Source: Theocolax elegans | Taxonomy: Eukaryota > Arthropoda > Insecta > Hymenoptera > Cerocephalidae | Assembly: GCA_026168455.1 (NCBI GenBank) | Contig: CM047426.1 | Span: 1,288,501 to 1,352,500, forward strand | Length of the DNA stretch: 64,000 nucleotides | Direction of reading: 5' to 3' | Shown here: positions 30,001 to 40,995 of the stretch, piece after piece | How positions within the stretch are numbered: the first letter of the stretch is position 1 | Layout: each line of letters opens with the position of its first letter | Program-made: the position numbers and the translations under genes | The notes under the pieces: model-generated | What the model was told of the DNA's origin: nothing | Databases searched by the model: none | What the model saw: the letters and a program-made list of their open reading frames with translations, nothing else

Positions 30001-30829
30001 CCTTTGACCTAACCTGTACCTACCTCCTACATACTTGTCGACGCTGATTTCGAATTTTAATCAGAATACGGCGGTAAACCTGGTCTCCACGGAGAAAAAT
30101 ACAAAATAGGCAAAAAATCGTGTTCTATTGCGATTTTTTGCTTTCATAAAGATTACAGTCGTTATCGAGTCAGAAATTTATTCTAACGAAGTTAAACATG
30201 TGCAACATATATCACACTGAAAGAGTTAAATTTTCACTCCGCAACTCGTGGTACCTCAATTTTAACTTTGAACGAATTTCTAACTTATACTAATTAAAAG
30301 GAAAAAAAAAGATTAATTCAAAGCGCAACAACACAATGGTCAACCAAGTTAGTTTAAAAAGAAAAAGTTTGTACGGCACACAAAGTTAAATTTTTTGGTG
30401 GAATTACCCCACTAACCATTAAACAACAACATCATGTCAAAACACATATCGAAAGGCAAAAACATACACGCGTATATACCGATATAAATTTTTTATAAAA
30501 TTACATTTTTGATTATTGGGAGTATTAAAATGATTAAAAACGGTTCGTCTCTATAACAATACATTTCTTTCACACTAACTGTATCGAGTAATTAGTAATA
30601 CGTTTTTTTTTATTGCTTCGAAATTGAACGATTTTACCAAATATATAGTTTTGATTAATCTCAATGCTTCAACGCCGTCCTTATTCTCGCGATACAAAAA
30701 ATTAATAAATAACAATAACATTTTTTTCGTACGCAATATCGTTAAAAAAAAATCAACCGTTACTATAAATAATAATAATAATGAATAATACTAATCATAT
30801 TTACTGTACCATACACATCCATCTACTCT

Positions 30830-30968
30830 CTAAAAATGAAATAGTGATACGTCGGTCACTGTCACGAAATTAATGAATATTCACTATTAAAATAGTAAAT
30901 TTTGACTAATTGAATTAGTAACAATTCACTACTTTGTGATAGTGACTGACTTATCACTATATTTTTAG
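30830..30968. repeat. near-palindromic foldback element, about 139 bp
   Basis: The left arm begins CTAAAAATGAAATAGTGATA and continues through GTCGGTCACTGTCACGAA. The complement of the right end begins CTAAAAATATAGTGATAAGT and continues through CAGTCACTATCACAAAG. After allowing a 3-base insertion the arms agree at most positions for roughly 60 bases, around an AT-rich centre near 30,899. Both outer ends start with the same CTAAAAAT. No coding capacity. It looks like a miniature inverted-repeat element or a hairpin RNA source. Confidence 0.6.
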
Positions 30969-31115
30969 TGATTATTCACTAATTCACATTTAGAAGGTAA
31001 ACATAAATAATAGAAGAAAATCATATGCATCAGAGATCACGCCGAATCCCCATCCTTCCGATAAAAAAAAATAAGAAAATTTAGATTAAAACGGAAAAGA
31101 AAAAAGAAGACTCAC

Positions 31116-31216
31116 CCTCCATTATCAGCATCGTGTAGTGCGGCGCCAAACTGCAGCCGATGAGGATCCGTAGCGAAACAAGTGCGCGAATCCCGCGATT
31201 CGCGATCAAGGGTCAT
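31116..31216 (-). CDS. candidate first coding exon of a large leftward gene (unidentified)
   Basis: Reading leftward, ATG at 31,216-31,214 opens a frame of 33 codons beginning MTLDRESRDSRTCFATDPHR and ending in ...LHDADNG. It runs into a consensus donor (GGAGG followed by GTGAGTC) at 31,115-31,114 in phase 2. An in-frame TGA lies a few codons upstream, so this ATG would be the start. A pyrimidine-rich tract on the minus strand at about 31,308-31,345, followed by an AG near 31,291, gives a plausible acceptor for a 5' leader spliced from the CpG-rich block near 35 kb. The exon is GC- and CpG-rich in AT-rich surroundings, as coding exons here are. I do not recognise the protein, and the downstream exons are outside what I can identify. 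Confidence 0.45.
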
Positions 31217-33866
31217 GCGTTCTTCACCACTATCTCATTACGCGTATATGTACGTACATGTTACACATACGTAGATGCATCACCACTTATCCGAGACCGT
31301 AATGAAAGAAAAGAATGAAAAAAAAAGAATAAAATGAAAAAAAAGCAATATCAGACACTTGTAAAAAACCAAAAAAAAATCAAGAAGAAGAAAGAAACAA
31401 CCACTGGCTAGGAGCGTCGTATCACCAAAAAAATATACATTACATACGCATATGTAACCAACTGAAAATTATCACGTGTATCCGTTGTGCATGAGTGTCG
31501 CACTAACCATTCGCGTGTATGCACGGAACAACCAACAACACCGCGCACGAGGAGCAAGGGTGAAGAGGAGGGGGGGTTGGGTAGGCAGGAAGGGGGTTGG
31601 GGTTAAGGGATTTCACTGTTGTACTCAAATATATATGTATGTGTGTGTGTATCTATCTTCCTCGGTCTCCGTATAGCAGCGCGTTTTTTTTATGTCCACT
31701 CCACCTGGGAGAGGAAGGGGGGGGGGGGTGGGATGGGTGTCCAAGGATCAGGGGTTAGACCGACGAAAACACAACGGCGAAATCCTTTTCCTTCGAGTCA
31801 CGTTGTACGTACGTGTGATGCCACCAGCGAGCCCCGAACACCTGCAAACATAAATGGAGATCCAACGTTAGTTTATTATTTAACCACATCATTTATTTAC
31901 TTTTTATCTACTACATTCGGTGCTAGATATATACATATTGATTCGTGCAGTGTTTTTTTTTTTGTTTTAAGGATATTATTTGTAATTGTTACGAAAAGCA
32001 GAAGTTGCGGTAATTGTTGTTCAATTTATTTATTTGATTATTTATTATTTGTTAAGGGAGAAAAATCGCTTTTACACGAGGGAAATTCGAAGAAGGTTAG
32101 ACGCACCGAGTTACGAACGCAGAATTTTAGATACAGTATGAAAACAAACATAATCAACGTAAAATTTTATTAATTATTTTTGCAATATTGCGTATTACAC
32201 GTGACGTTAGGTATAAACTTTACCGATTGAATAAGCGAAATGAAATTCTCCAAGAATTTTATTTATAATTATTATTTGTTGGAGATTGAGAGCGCGTAAG
32301 TTGTAATAATTGTTATTAAATTATATTAATCATGTTTTTAAAAAAGTATTTAATTTAAAATAATTATATATTAAGGTAACGTTATTAATTTCTAAATTAA
32401 AATCAGCGAACAGACGGCGATTGATAAACATTAGAACTCGTGTACTCGTAATACATTTTTTTTTATTTAAAAAACCGTTTCGAGAGACCACGTGTATAGA
32501 TCTCGCAACATGACGCACGCATGAAAACTGCCAGATATTCAATAAAACTAAAATAAAATACAATTTCTATAAAAAAAAACTCACGGTACATTAAAAGATT
32601 ACAATAGTTAAAAAGAAAATAATATATAACTTTATATTAAAAATCGTAGGAATATATCAATTAAAAATCACTGTATGCAGCCGCTTCCTCGACTTAAAAA
32701 ACGAAAAAAAAATCTCTTTCTCATCGATCACTCTCGCGAGGCGTTCTATATATACACACACATACACACACACACAGATAAAAGTATTTCATTCGCGATC
32801 GTCGTAACCTTGAGAATTTAAGACTCCGCTCTCAAACTTTAGGTTATAGTTTTATATACCGCTTAAAGATCCTGACGCGAATCTCTTATGCCTGTGTGTG
32901 TGTGTGGGACTAGGAGTGCCGCTTGGATTTTTCAAGGGATTAATGCGCCAGTGACACGATATAGGCTTTCGCGAAAACGAACCTCAACGTTATATATATA
33001 TATATATAAACATCCTTCGGGTATTAAATAATTAATACCTCTTCTCCCGCGCCTCCCCCTCCCGCCGTTTTATATATCGATTGTTTTGCACCAAAAGATC
33101 TAGGGAGCATATGAGTGTACGTATATGTGCGTGAACCGATATAATTGCGTTACGTTTTAAGTATATGGGTCTCAGAGTTATTTAATCGTTGCAGTTCGAA
33201 AATTTCGTTTTAGAACAAAAGCATAATCATTGATTTATTGTTATTAAAATTAAAATTAATGAAATTAAACTATTAAAGTTAAATTAGTGTAATAAATTAT
33301 TAAAATTAAATTAGTGTATTAAATTATTAAAATGAATAATCGAGGAACTGAATTAAGTTTACAATTTGTTTTTCAAATGTATAAAGCACTATTTATCAAT
33401 TTTTGCTTTAAACAATTCAATAGTTTTGTAAATTTCATTGCAGTAAACAGTTAAAATCCGCGTTATACCAAGGGTTTCATCGTCATGAAAGTTTATTTGT
33501 CATTTCTTACACAGCCTTCACGAGTGAATTTTCGTATACACGATAAATAATTGAATAAAAGAGATTTGTATTAAAATTTTCAACAAGTACGAATCGGAAG
33601 GAATTTTAGATTTCGATTATGTTGCTCGTCAATATCTTGTATACCCGCGACCTCGAATTTTCGTATGTGCGCACGATAACACACTTTTTTTCGCTCGCTC
33701 GCGCCGCAGTACATTGGATAGAAAATCACAAATGCATTTCTCAATATTTTTTAAACTTCAAAATATTGGTTTATAAATGAAAAACAAGATCGAACTCAAT
33801 TCACGAATCTCGTTGAATTCACAGAATATTTCAAACGCACAAAAAAAAACAAACGTAAACTACCTG

Positions 33867-33910
<44 letters not shown>

Positions 33911-34639
33911 TAAACACTACGCATAAACAAAACATTGGATTTTAAATAACCAAAATCGAAATCCACCCGCGAAGGAACAGAAATGGTTACTACCCAGGCA
34001 ATCCCATTACTCCAAAATTTCTGAATGGGATGTACATGTACATGTGCGTGTGTGTGCGTGTACGTGTACACTCATACATACGCACTCACTCGCACATAGA
34101 TACAAGTATATATTATGTATGTATATATATATAACATGCACGGCTCACCGAGAGTATCGAGTAATGCGCGACTACCTTGCGCACGAGAAAGGAATAAAAA
34201 AAAAGGAGATTATTGCGCGTTGTGTGTATCAACGAGATTTAGCAACAATTTCGCGCGGACGAACCCACCACGTCGTCGTTGGCGTTGAAAGAAAAATACC
34301 ATCGAGGGAACGAAGAGCGTTGAGAGGGATGAGTAAGGCGATGTAAAAGAGAAAAAAAATATAAGTAAAAGGGAAACGAAACTCTTTTTTCGTTCTCTCT
34401 TTGTCTTAACCTCGTTTACTTCATCTCCGTTGTTGGAACGACACACTTGGCGATATGCGCGTATACGTATGTGTGTATATGTTTATGCGTATGTATGTAT
34501 ATGTATTATGTGCGAGGCACTAGGTTCAAGACGAATGGTAAGGGTTTGACGTTCCGAAGAATGGTATTGGAACGGTAAACACGCGTACTTCGAGGTACAC
34601 AAGAATAAAAATATAAAAAAAAAAGGAAAGGTGTATAGG
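31217..34639. other. non-coding DNA with G-rich tracts and long CA repeat
   Basis: Two G-rich clusters on the + strand (31,570-31,609 and 31,717-31,737) have four or more G-runs each and could form quadruplexes. A (CA)21 tract lies at 33,868-33,909. The rest is AT-rich. Open frames across 31,476-32,173 pass through the G-rich repeats and have no recognisable similarity. Probably first-intron sequence of the leftward gene. Confidence 0.4.
33868..33909. repeat. (CA)21 microsatellite
   Basis: The longest uninterrupted CA tract in the window, flanked by AT-rich single-copy-looking sequence. Confidence 0.95.
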
Positions 34640-34717
34640 TGGTGTACCGTGGTGGCGCGGGGTTAGGTTAGGCGGCCGCGCGAGTGAGGTTAGGTACGGC
34701 ATTGCCCCACTCTGTCG

Positions 34718-34752
<35 letters not shown>

Positions 34753-35397
34753 GTGCTCTCCCGTTCGCTCGCGGCGCACGGGTTTCTCGGTCAACGTCGA
34801 CGTTCGCGAGGGCGCACCATTACGGTCTATATACCTTCGCGGGTCCTCGCGCTCGCACGGACCGAGCACCAACAACACTCCCTCTCTCTCTCTCTCTCTC
34901 TTTCGCTCACCTCACCTCGCCTCGCCCACCCCCCGAGAAAGAGAGAGAGAGAGTGAGAGGTTAGGCGTTGCGCGGAGGGATGGGACGGACACCTTACCTC
35001 CTGGGTAACAGCAACGTGTTTCACGCACCAGTCTCTCCTCCAGGAGTCGAGAAAGAGAGGGAGAGAGAGAGATAGAGGGCGAGATCGAGCGAGGGAGGGA
35101 GTGAGATGCACAGACACAGTCACACACACGCGGGGCCTGTACGTGGCGCGCCTCGCCTCCGGCGGTCCCTCCGTCTCGCTCGCACGCGTGTCTGCACCCG
35201 AACAGATACGAGAGACAGAGAGAGAGTGAGTGAGAGAGCCGCGTGACGTCACGCGCGCTTCGCACGGGCCACGGTTACATGTCGCCGAGGACGAGCTGGA
35301 CGACCCGAACCGAACGAGGACACTGCTACGTCTACGGGGGCCGAGGCGGCGGACGAGTCACGAGTCACGAGCCTCCGAACGAAAACAAGGGGGTGTA

Positions 35398-35422
35398 CCG
35401 TGGTCCGTGGTCCGTGGTCCGT
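35398..35422. repeat. short tandem repeat, 7-bp unit TGGTCCG
   Basis: Three perfect copies of TGGTCCG at 35,401-35,421, preceded by a partial copy. It lies in the CpG-rich leader region. Confidence 0.85.
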
Positions 35423-35561
35423 CGTGTCGTGCGAACGAGGCTACCGAGCGAGCGAGGGCGATCGAGGCAACAAATAAATCCGCGAACACTCCGCCGGGTA
35501 GCTGTGTTTATTTTCCCTTTTCCCGTGTTTCACTTAACTCGTGCTGTAGGTATGCTCTCCG

Positions 35562-35613
35562 CTTCCGAACTTCCGAACTTCCGAACTTGGAAACTTGGCA
35601 ACTTGGCAACTTC
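35562..35613. repeat. short tandem repeat, 8-bp unit with two variants
   Basis: Three copies of CTTCCGAA are followed by CTTGGAAA and two copies of CTTGGCAA, then a partial unit. All keep an exact 8-base period over 48 bases. Variant units are grouped in blocks, which suggests stepwise slippage. Confidence 0.85.
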
Positions 35614-36471
35614 TGTGCTCCGGTGTCGGTTGAGTTGATCGTACACCACCAGCACACCACTCACAAGTGTATATATATATATGGAAGAACTTAACTTGGT
35701 GCGTTCTGCGCTCTGCTCTGCGATCCCGCGGTCACCGAGTCGAGTACACTGTGCACACTGTGCAGAGGGAGCGAGAGACAGAGAAGGTGATATATACGAA
35801 TACGATGAGCGCGGCGCGGCGCGACGCGGTCCAACACACTCGCACTCGCACCGTTCGACTGAGTTCTCCCTCGGCCCGACCGAGACCCGAGAACTCCGCT
35901 TTGGTCTCGAGAGCCCGAGCCACCGCGATATCCTCTCCTCTCTCTCCTCTCTCTCCTCCGCGCTCTCGCTTCTCTTCTCGGCCTCTCGCGCGAGGGGGCG
36001 CCACTTCACCGTATCTCTCTCCTTCTCTCTCTCGCTCGCTCGCTCGCTCGCTCGTTGGGTTTCGAGGTTGCGGAGCGCCGAGCCGCCGAGCCGCCGAGCG
36101 CGCGCGGACACCCCTCTCGCGGAAACTACGCCGTTCTTCTCCTCTCGCTCGCGCGCGCGAACCCGAGGCCACCCGAGGACTACCGGACCCGTACGAACGA
36201 TTCCGATGTCGCACGACACGATTCAATATCAAGAGCACGACCCGCCACCGCCGCCGCACCGCAACTCCTTTCCTTTCACTGATACTCGCACGCACGCACA
36301 CTCGCGCACGCTCTCATACAGTCGTACACACCACGGGCAGAGGAGAGGCCCACCGCTACAAGGTAAATGTGAAATGTCCCAGTTACGCACGACGCCCGTT
36401 ATCGACGTTTTTATACTGTACGCGCGCGCAACACACTACGCCTATATACCTACACTTCTATATCTTTCTCT

Positions 36472-36506
<35 letters not shown>

Positions 36507-36560
36507 CTATAGTCTATACCCTCTACTCTACGCTATGACACACACACACACATCCACACT

Positions 36561-36742
36561 ATGCTGCTCTACGATCGCATTGTCATAATTTTGCGGCATC
36601 CTCGTGTCGCGTTTCAAATTATTATTTTACTTTTTTTCGCATGGTCTTTTCTTTTTTTTTCACTCAACTGATAATTCATATACAAGCTTCATTACACATC
36701 ACACGTTCTCCGTCTGCTGTTAGAAGCTATACATATTACACG

Positions 36743-36773
<31 letters not shown>

Positions 36774-37830
36774 GTATATATGAATCTTGTACTGTTACAT
36801 CACCGATTCTTTTCAGGGCACATGCAAATTCATTTCCTTTTCAGCCGGGCAGCGTGAGATGCCTGTGTGTGTGTACGTTCGGGGGAAATGACATATCTTG
36901 TACGCTTATTTACATTTCTTTGGGAATATTTACGTCAACTTTAGGAAGATCATCTATATATACTTACCTTTTTTTTGTCACCCAGTGTCACGATTCTTTT
37001 TTATTGTTGTATATATCCTTTTTTATTATTACGGATTATTGTTACACAACGCGTGTGTATATACATATAAGTATCTCTTTGCGTTGTTACCCTTATTTAT
37101 TTATTATTTCCGTTTTTCATAAACGAACAATTTTTTTGTTAATTTGAATATTATAAGTAGTGCACATCGATCAAGGTTGTTCATTACGTTTTACTTTTTT
37201 ATTTCAGTTTCTTACTTTTCATTTATATATAATGTACATTAATTGCAATACTTGTTTAATTTAATTAATTACTCATAGTGTATTACATTGTAATCAAGTA
37301 ATTGTATACTCAATAACAAATTTAATAACTCAGATTCAAATCGGTGAAGAATATTAATTTTATATATTTTGTAAAGTTGAAGAATTTATTAAATCTATCT
37401 ACGTTTAAGAAACTACTTGTAAGGACTCATTTGAATTTCCTTTGTACAAATTTATGTTTTATTTTTTAAAATATAACTTGAGAGTTTAAGCGATAGTTAC
37501 AAGGCACAGTGCTCTGCATTTTCTGACACATGAAAATTTTCTAATATATTCAATAACTGATTAATATTATAAAGAACAATTCAAAATTTCAATGGAAAAA
37601 ATAGATATAGCCAGGTTTGAATTTAAGTTTAAGGCTTAAGTTTTATTGTTTACTTATATAGTTTTAAGTTAACTGCAAACTGACATCACTCTATCCTTTT
37701 CTATAAGTATTTATATTTTACTGGTAATAATTAAATGTACATAATATTATTAAAAAAAAAAAGAATTAAATTAATTATTTTGTTTGTAACATACAAGATA
37801 CAAAAATATTACTTATATATCATAATATTT
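36561..37830. other. intergenic, T-rich non-coding
   Basis: No gene is supported between the CpG-rich block and the 3' end of ANKRD39. The stretch contains CA/TA repeats near 36,740-36,780 and a T-rich section at 36,960-37,250. The open frame at 36,641-37,147 is low-complexity and has no recognisable similarity. Confidence 0.5.
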
Positions 37831-38516
37831 TTATAAAAATAAGTCATTCTTTCCCTTCTTTTGAGCTAAATCTTTTGGAGTACAGCCATCTTTGTCCATT
37901 AAATCCAGTTTAGTTTTTGAAATTAAGAGCCTGGAAACTGGGTCACAGTCTGCCATTATCGCCCTGTGCAGAGCAGTGTAACCATCCGCATCTTGCATAT
38001 TTGCATCTGCATTGGCTTTCAATAACAACTCTACTATATCGGTATGTTTTTGAGAAGCTGCTCTATGAAGAGGAGTAGCTTTGCCCGATCTGGTAACCAA
38101 ATTGACATTAGCTCCCCGATTTAGTAGTTCCTTGCATATTTTATGGTGACCATTTCTAGCGGCATAGTGTAAAGCAGTGTATCCTGCAGTATCTTCAGCA
38201 TTGGGAAAAGTTCCTTTATCCAAAAGGAATCTTACTCGTTCCAAATCATTTGATTGAGCTATTAAAAATAATTAATTTTATTATTCAATAGTGAAAACAA
38301 TCCTTTTTTATTAATGATATATTATACATGTAAAGTGTAAAAGAGTCTTGACTACTTATAACTGAATAAAAAATATTAAAAAAATTAAATTTTTAATTTA
38401 CCTGCATACCATATTCCCCGTTCAAAGTCTAGTTCCGACAAAGTTTGCGTTACAGAACTTCCAGTTGTGCAATTACAGCAACTGCCATCTTCGTGAGAGT
38501 GGTTCGTCGATTCCAT
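37831..38516 (-). CDS. ANKRD39: ankyrin repeat domain-containing protein 39
   Basis: There are two coding exons: 38,516-38,402 and 38,258-37,831, joined in phase 1 by a 143-base intron with GT and AG ends. The 180-residue product has an N-terminal segment with CC (residues 13-14), C16 and the motif LSELDFERGIWYA, which is characteristic of ANKRD39. Three ankyrin repeats follow at about residues 62-160 (TAGYTALHYAARNGHHK, KATPLHRAASQKHTDIVELL, DGYTALHRAI). The length matches the vertebrate protein (183). The molecular role of ANKRD39 is poorly known; ankyrin repeats are protein-binding scaffolds. A possible acceptor just upstream of the ATG (TTAATTTCAG) suggests a leader intron. Family assignment is confident, function is not. 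Confidence 0.92.
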
Positions 38517-39759
38517 ATCTGATTAATATCTGAAATTAACTGCGGATGTATATTCGTAATACTTAAAACATTAGATGAAAGGGTGATTAATTAAAAGAGT
38601 CTTAAACATTTACACAATCTTTGTATTGTTACGTTTTTTTTTAAACATGATTATGTATACATTAATACTACGCAAATGTAATTTCATATAAGTTATTAAT
38701 TTCTCAACCACATGACTCAAAACAGTAAAATTTTTCATAAAATATGACGTACAATTTACTAGCGGTAAAAACAATCATACTATTGACAGACAAATATAAT
38801 ATAAACTAATAATTTATTAAGGCATTAATGCAAAGAATACAGTTTGTAAGTACAAATGTTTAGACTGCATTCTTTAAATGGAATCTTAAGTAAATCGTTA
38901 ACTACTACAGGCCGCAATGATTAATAGGTTTACAGGTGCAGTAATTAAAAAAAGATTTGCAAAAATAAACTAATACATAAATGTATCTAAAATACTGATA
39001 TAAAGCATATAAGCTGCAAGAAAATTATTTCAGGGTCAATAAGTGTGTTACGCATTTCATCGACATTGCATATTCAAATGCAACAACTATTGCACAAACT
39101 TTATTTATTGATTAAATTGTTTGATCAAGTGTATAATCTCGTTTATATTACTGATATTTCGATTTCTATTTAACAATTTTTGATTCACTTTAATTACTTC
39201 AACTATCTGTTTAAAATGTTTGTTCATTAAAAATTTGCTTCATGCCTGTACGCATATTGGGACATATAAGTATAAATACGTCAACATGTTTCATTCTAAA
39301 AGTATAGAGAATCTATATAGAATGTATAAAAAAAAAGAGATAAAATTATCAAAAATATTGAATATATCCTTAGGATGAAAGTAAACATGAAATGTAATTG
39401 TTATGTGAAACAACATCCCACATTTACTTGTCATTAAATCTTTCAGTCCGTTTTTATAAAACGAAAACGTCACAATAAAATTGGTCCTCAAAAATTCTAA
39501 TAACTCTACAATTATGTTTAGTATTTTTAAAGTAATAAAATCATCATTTAAAAACATAAAATATATTCCCAATGTCAAAATAAAATGTTAAAATATTTAG
39601 TCTTTTCTTTTTCTCTCGTCATTAAGGAAATAAATATCTCCTTCTCCCGCGATTAAATAAAAATTTCATTACGACCTCTTTAACGGAATGACAATTACAG
39701 TACAACGACATTATAGAATAAATCTATCAAATTGGATGTCAGAGAATTAACTTGATTTT
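38517..39759. other. intergenic AT-rich DNA
   Basis: Spacer between ANKRD39 and the first GFRP-like gene. It should contain the ANKRD39 promoter and the 3' end of the GFRP-like gene. No conserved frame seen; the open frame at 39,291-39,578 is AT-driven. Confidence 0.55.
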
Positions 39760-40131
39760 TTAAATTTCTCTCTGAAGAGTCCATAATATCTCGGCTTCCC
39801 CGGTGCTGCATACAACCCTGTATCCCAATTCAGAAAGGGCATTTATAACTGTCAATGGTGACCCTGAAAAATTATACAAATAATGTCAGTTTATGTGAAT
39901 AAAATTAATTTTTAAACTTATAAGTAAAGTTCATTGAATTGTAAAATATTAACCTTTTATTACAACACCATTTACAACATCTGTTCCTGAATTTGGAAAT
40001 CTTTTGGATAATGCCAATATTTCATCCTTTGTCAAGCCGAAGGCCACGCAATCCATCGAAAAAGGTGAACCTTTTATGGCAATGTAATAGTAATTTTCAT
40101 TACCAACAATTTGTGCTAATTTTTCAGACAT
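39760..40131 (-). CDS. GTP cyclohydrolase I feedback regulatory protein (GFRP)-like, copy 1
   Basis: Two coding exons, 40,131-39,954 and 39,863-39,760, join in phase 1 to give 93 residues (vertebrate GFRP is 84). An in-frame TGA lies shortly upstream of the ATG. The C-terminal third, beginning SPLTVINALSELGYRVVCST and then a tryptophan-containing last strand (ILWTLQ), matches the GFRP pattern of a helix LxxLxxxGFRV followed by a strand with W. In mammals GFRP forms a pentamer on GTP cyclohydrolase I and mediates BH4 inhibition and phenylalanine activation. Whether this diverged protein does so is unknown. A leader intron is likely (acceptor TTTATTTTAG near 40,200; donor AAAAG followed by GTAAGA near 40,556). 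It is clearly paralogous to the frame at 42,638-43,076 (shared YIAIKG/YILVRG start, LxxLGYxVV core). Confidence 0.75.
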
Positions 40132-40995
40132 TTTAGCATCAGATCAGTCATTTAATTTCCAAAAGTTACTGAATTCAGACCTCGTTGTCTTTAAGTTCTA
40201 AAATAAAGAAATTTTTATTTTGCATTATTCTTTAAAATATTATGTATCATAATAATAACATAATATTTACATTTAAATGTTCAACAAGAAAGTTTAATAG
40301 GGATTTTGTAATAACAATACACAATTTGTACTTTCTTAGTTTTTTATTTTTATATTTAGAAATGTACAAGTAAAAAATAAATTAAACATTTTTTCTCTTA
40401 TAAGTTTATAATGCATTTTTCTTTTTTGAATATTTCTCCTATACATTTCAAAAGCAACCTATTTTGGTGAAGAATATTTACAACAGTGTAACAAAAGAAT
40501 TCCGTTTAAGTAAGTAGCTCACAGTGATTTGATAAAAATGTTATTGCTCTCTTACCTTTTATAGAATTTGTGCATTTCCAATGCATATGTAAAGTACAAT
40601 GACCAAGCTGCACAGTGCTATTTTTACATTTTCATAATCAGAGTAAACAAGGAAAAACTTAATAAAAGTTAAGGTAATTTTGATAGACCAATAATATTTT
40701 TATCAAAACTTTTGTAATTGTACAATACTAAAGTAAAAAGAGCTAATTCAATCTATAATTATTAATAATCACTAATTTTAAATCACATTTCATGTTCTAA
40801 ATAAAATTTCATTTTTAGTGAATATAGTGTTCATTTATATTTATAATCTATTCAAATGTTGTTTATTATTAATATTTAATTGCATTAACAATGTGTAAGA
40901 AAAACTAGTTTTTTACAAGTTCTTTTAATAATTAGAGTTCAGTAGAATTTGTAATAAATATGTATGTACATAAATGTTAGATTACTATTATCCAA
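40132..40995. other. leader/promoter of GFRP-like copy 1 and 3' flank of the BED gene
   Basis: AT-rich. The likely untranslated first exon of the GFRP-like gene ends at about 40,557 and its intron runs to about 40,200. A TTTATT at 40,862-40,867 is AATAAA on the minus strand and could be the polyadenylation signal of the BED/coiled-coil gene. Confidence 0.4.

Larger units (their letters stand above)
14631..30829. other. AT-rich non-coding DNA, probably intronic
   Basis: No exon can be supported firmly. The stretch contains a very long (AT)n tract at 19,040-19,093, CA/TA tracts near 23,988-24,026, GA/CT tracts near 17,443-17,467, 23,081-23,106 and 23,336-23,360, and (AAG/GAA)n tracts near 25,848-25,871, 26,896-26,925 and 28,803-28,830. 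Open frames here read through these repeats. A GC-rich patch at 23,180-23,320 on the minus strand has an open frame rich in Ala/Arg without recognisable homology. A polyC run lies at 29,006-29,015. Confidence 0.45.
34640..36560 (-). promoter_or_regulatory. CpG- and GAGA-rich promoter / 5' leader region
   Basis: This is the most GC- and CpG-rich part of the window. It is studded with CT/GA tracts (about 34,731-34,752, 34,881-34,901, 34,938-34,954, 35,055-35,070, 35,217-35,226, 36,476-36,501), which are typical binding sites for GAGA-type factors at paused developmental promoters. On the minus strand a strong donor (CAGGAG followed by GTAAGGT) sits at 34,997-34,996, consistent with a leader exon ending at 34,998 that splices toward the coding exon at 31,216. 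Long open frames on both strands (up to 285 codons) are composed of repeat-derived Ser/Leu/Arg/Glu and are not called. Short TTAGG-like motifs occur near 34,662, 34,688 and 34,958. Confidence 0.5.

Noticed and set aside
34655..34970. TTAGG-like motifs suggesting telomeric sequence
   Set aside because: There are only two or three isolated copies inside a promoter-like region. No telomeric array.
35230..36538. Overlapping open frames of 154-285 codons on both strands
   Set aside because: All frames stay open at once because the DNA is CT/GA and CpG-rich. The translations are repeat-like Ser/Leu/Arg/Glu and no domain is visible.
36641..37147. 168-codon open frame on the + strand
   Set aside because: It crosses CA/TA repeats and T-rich DNA, has no splice or homology support and is an AT-driven frame.
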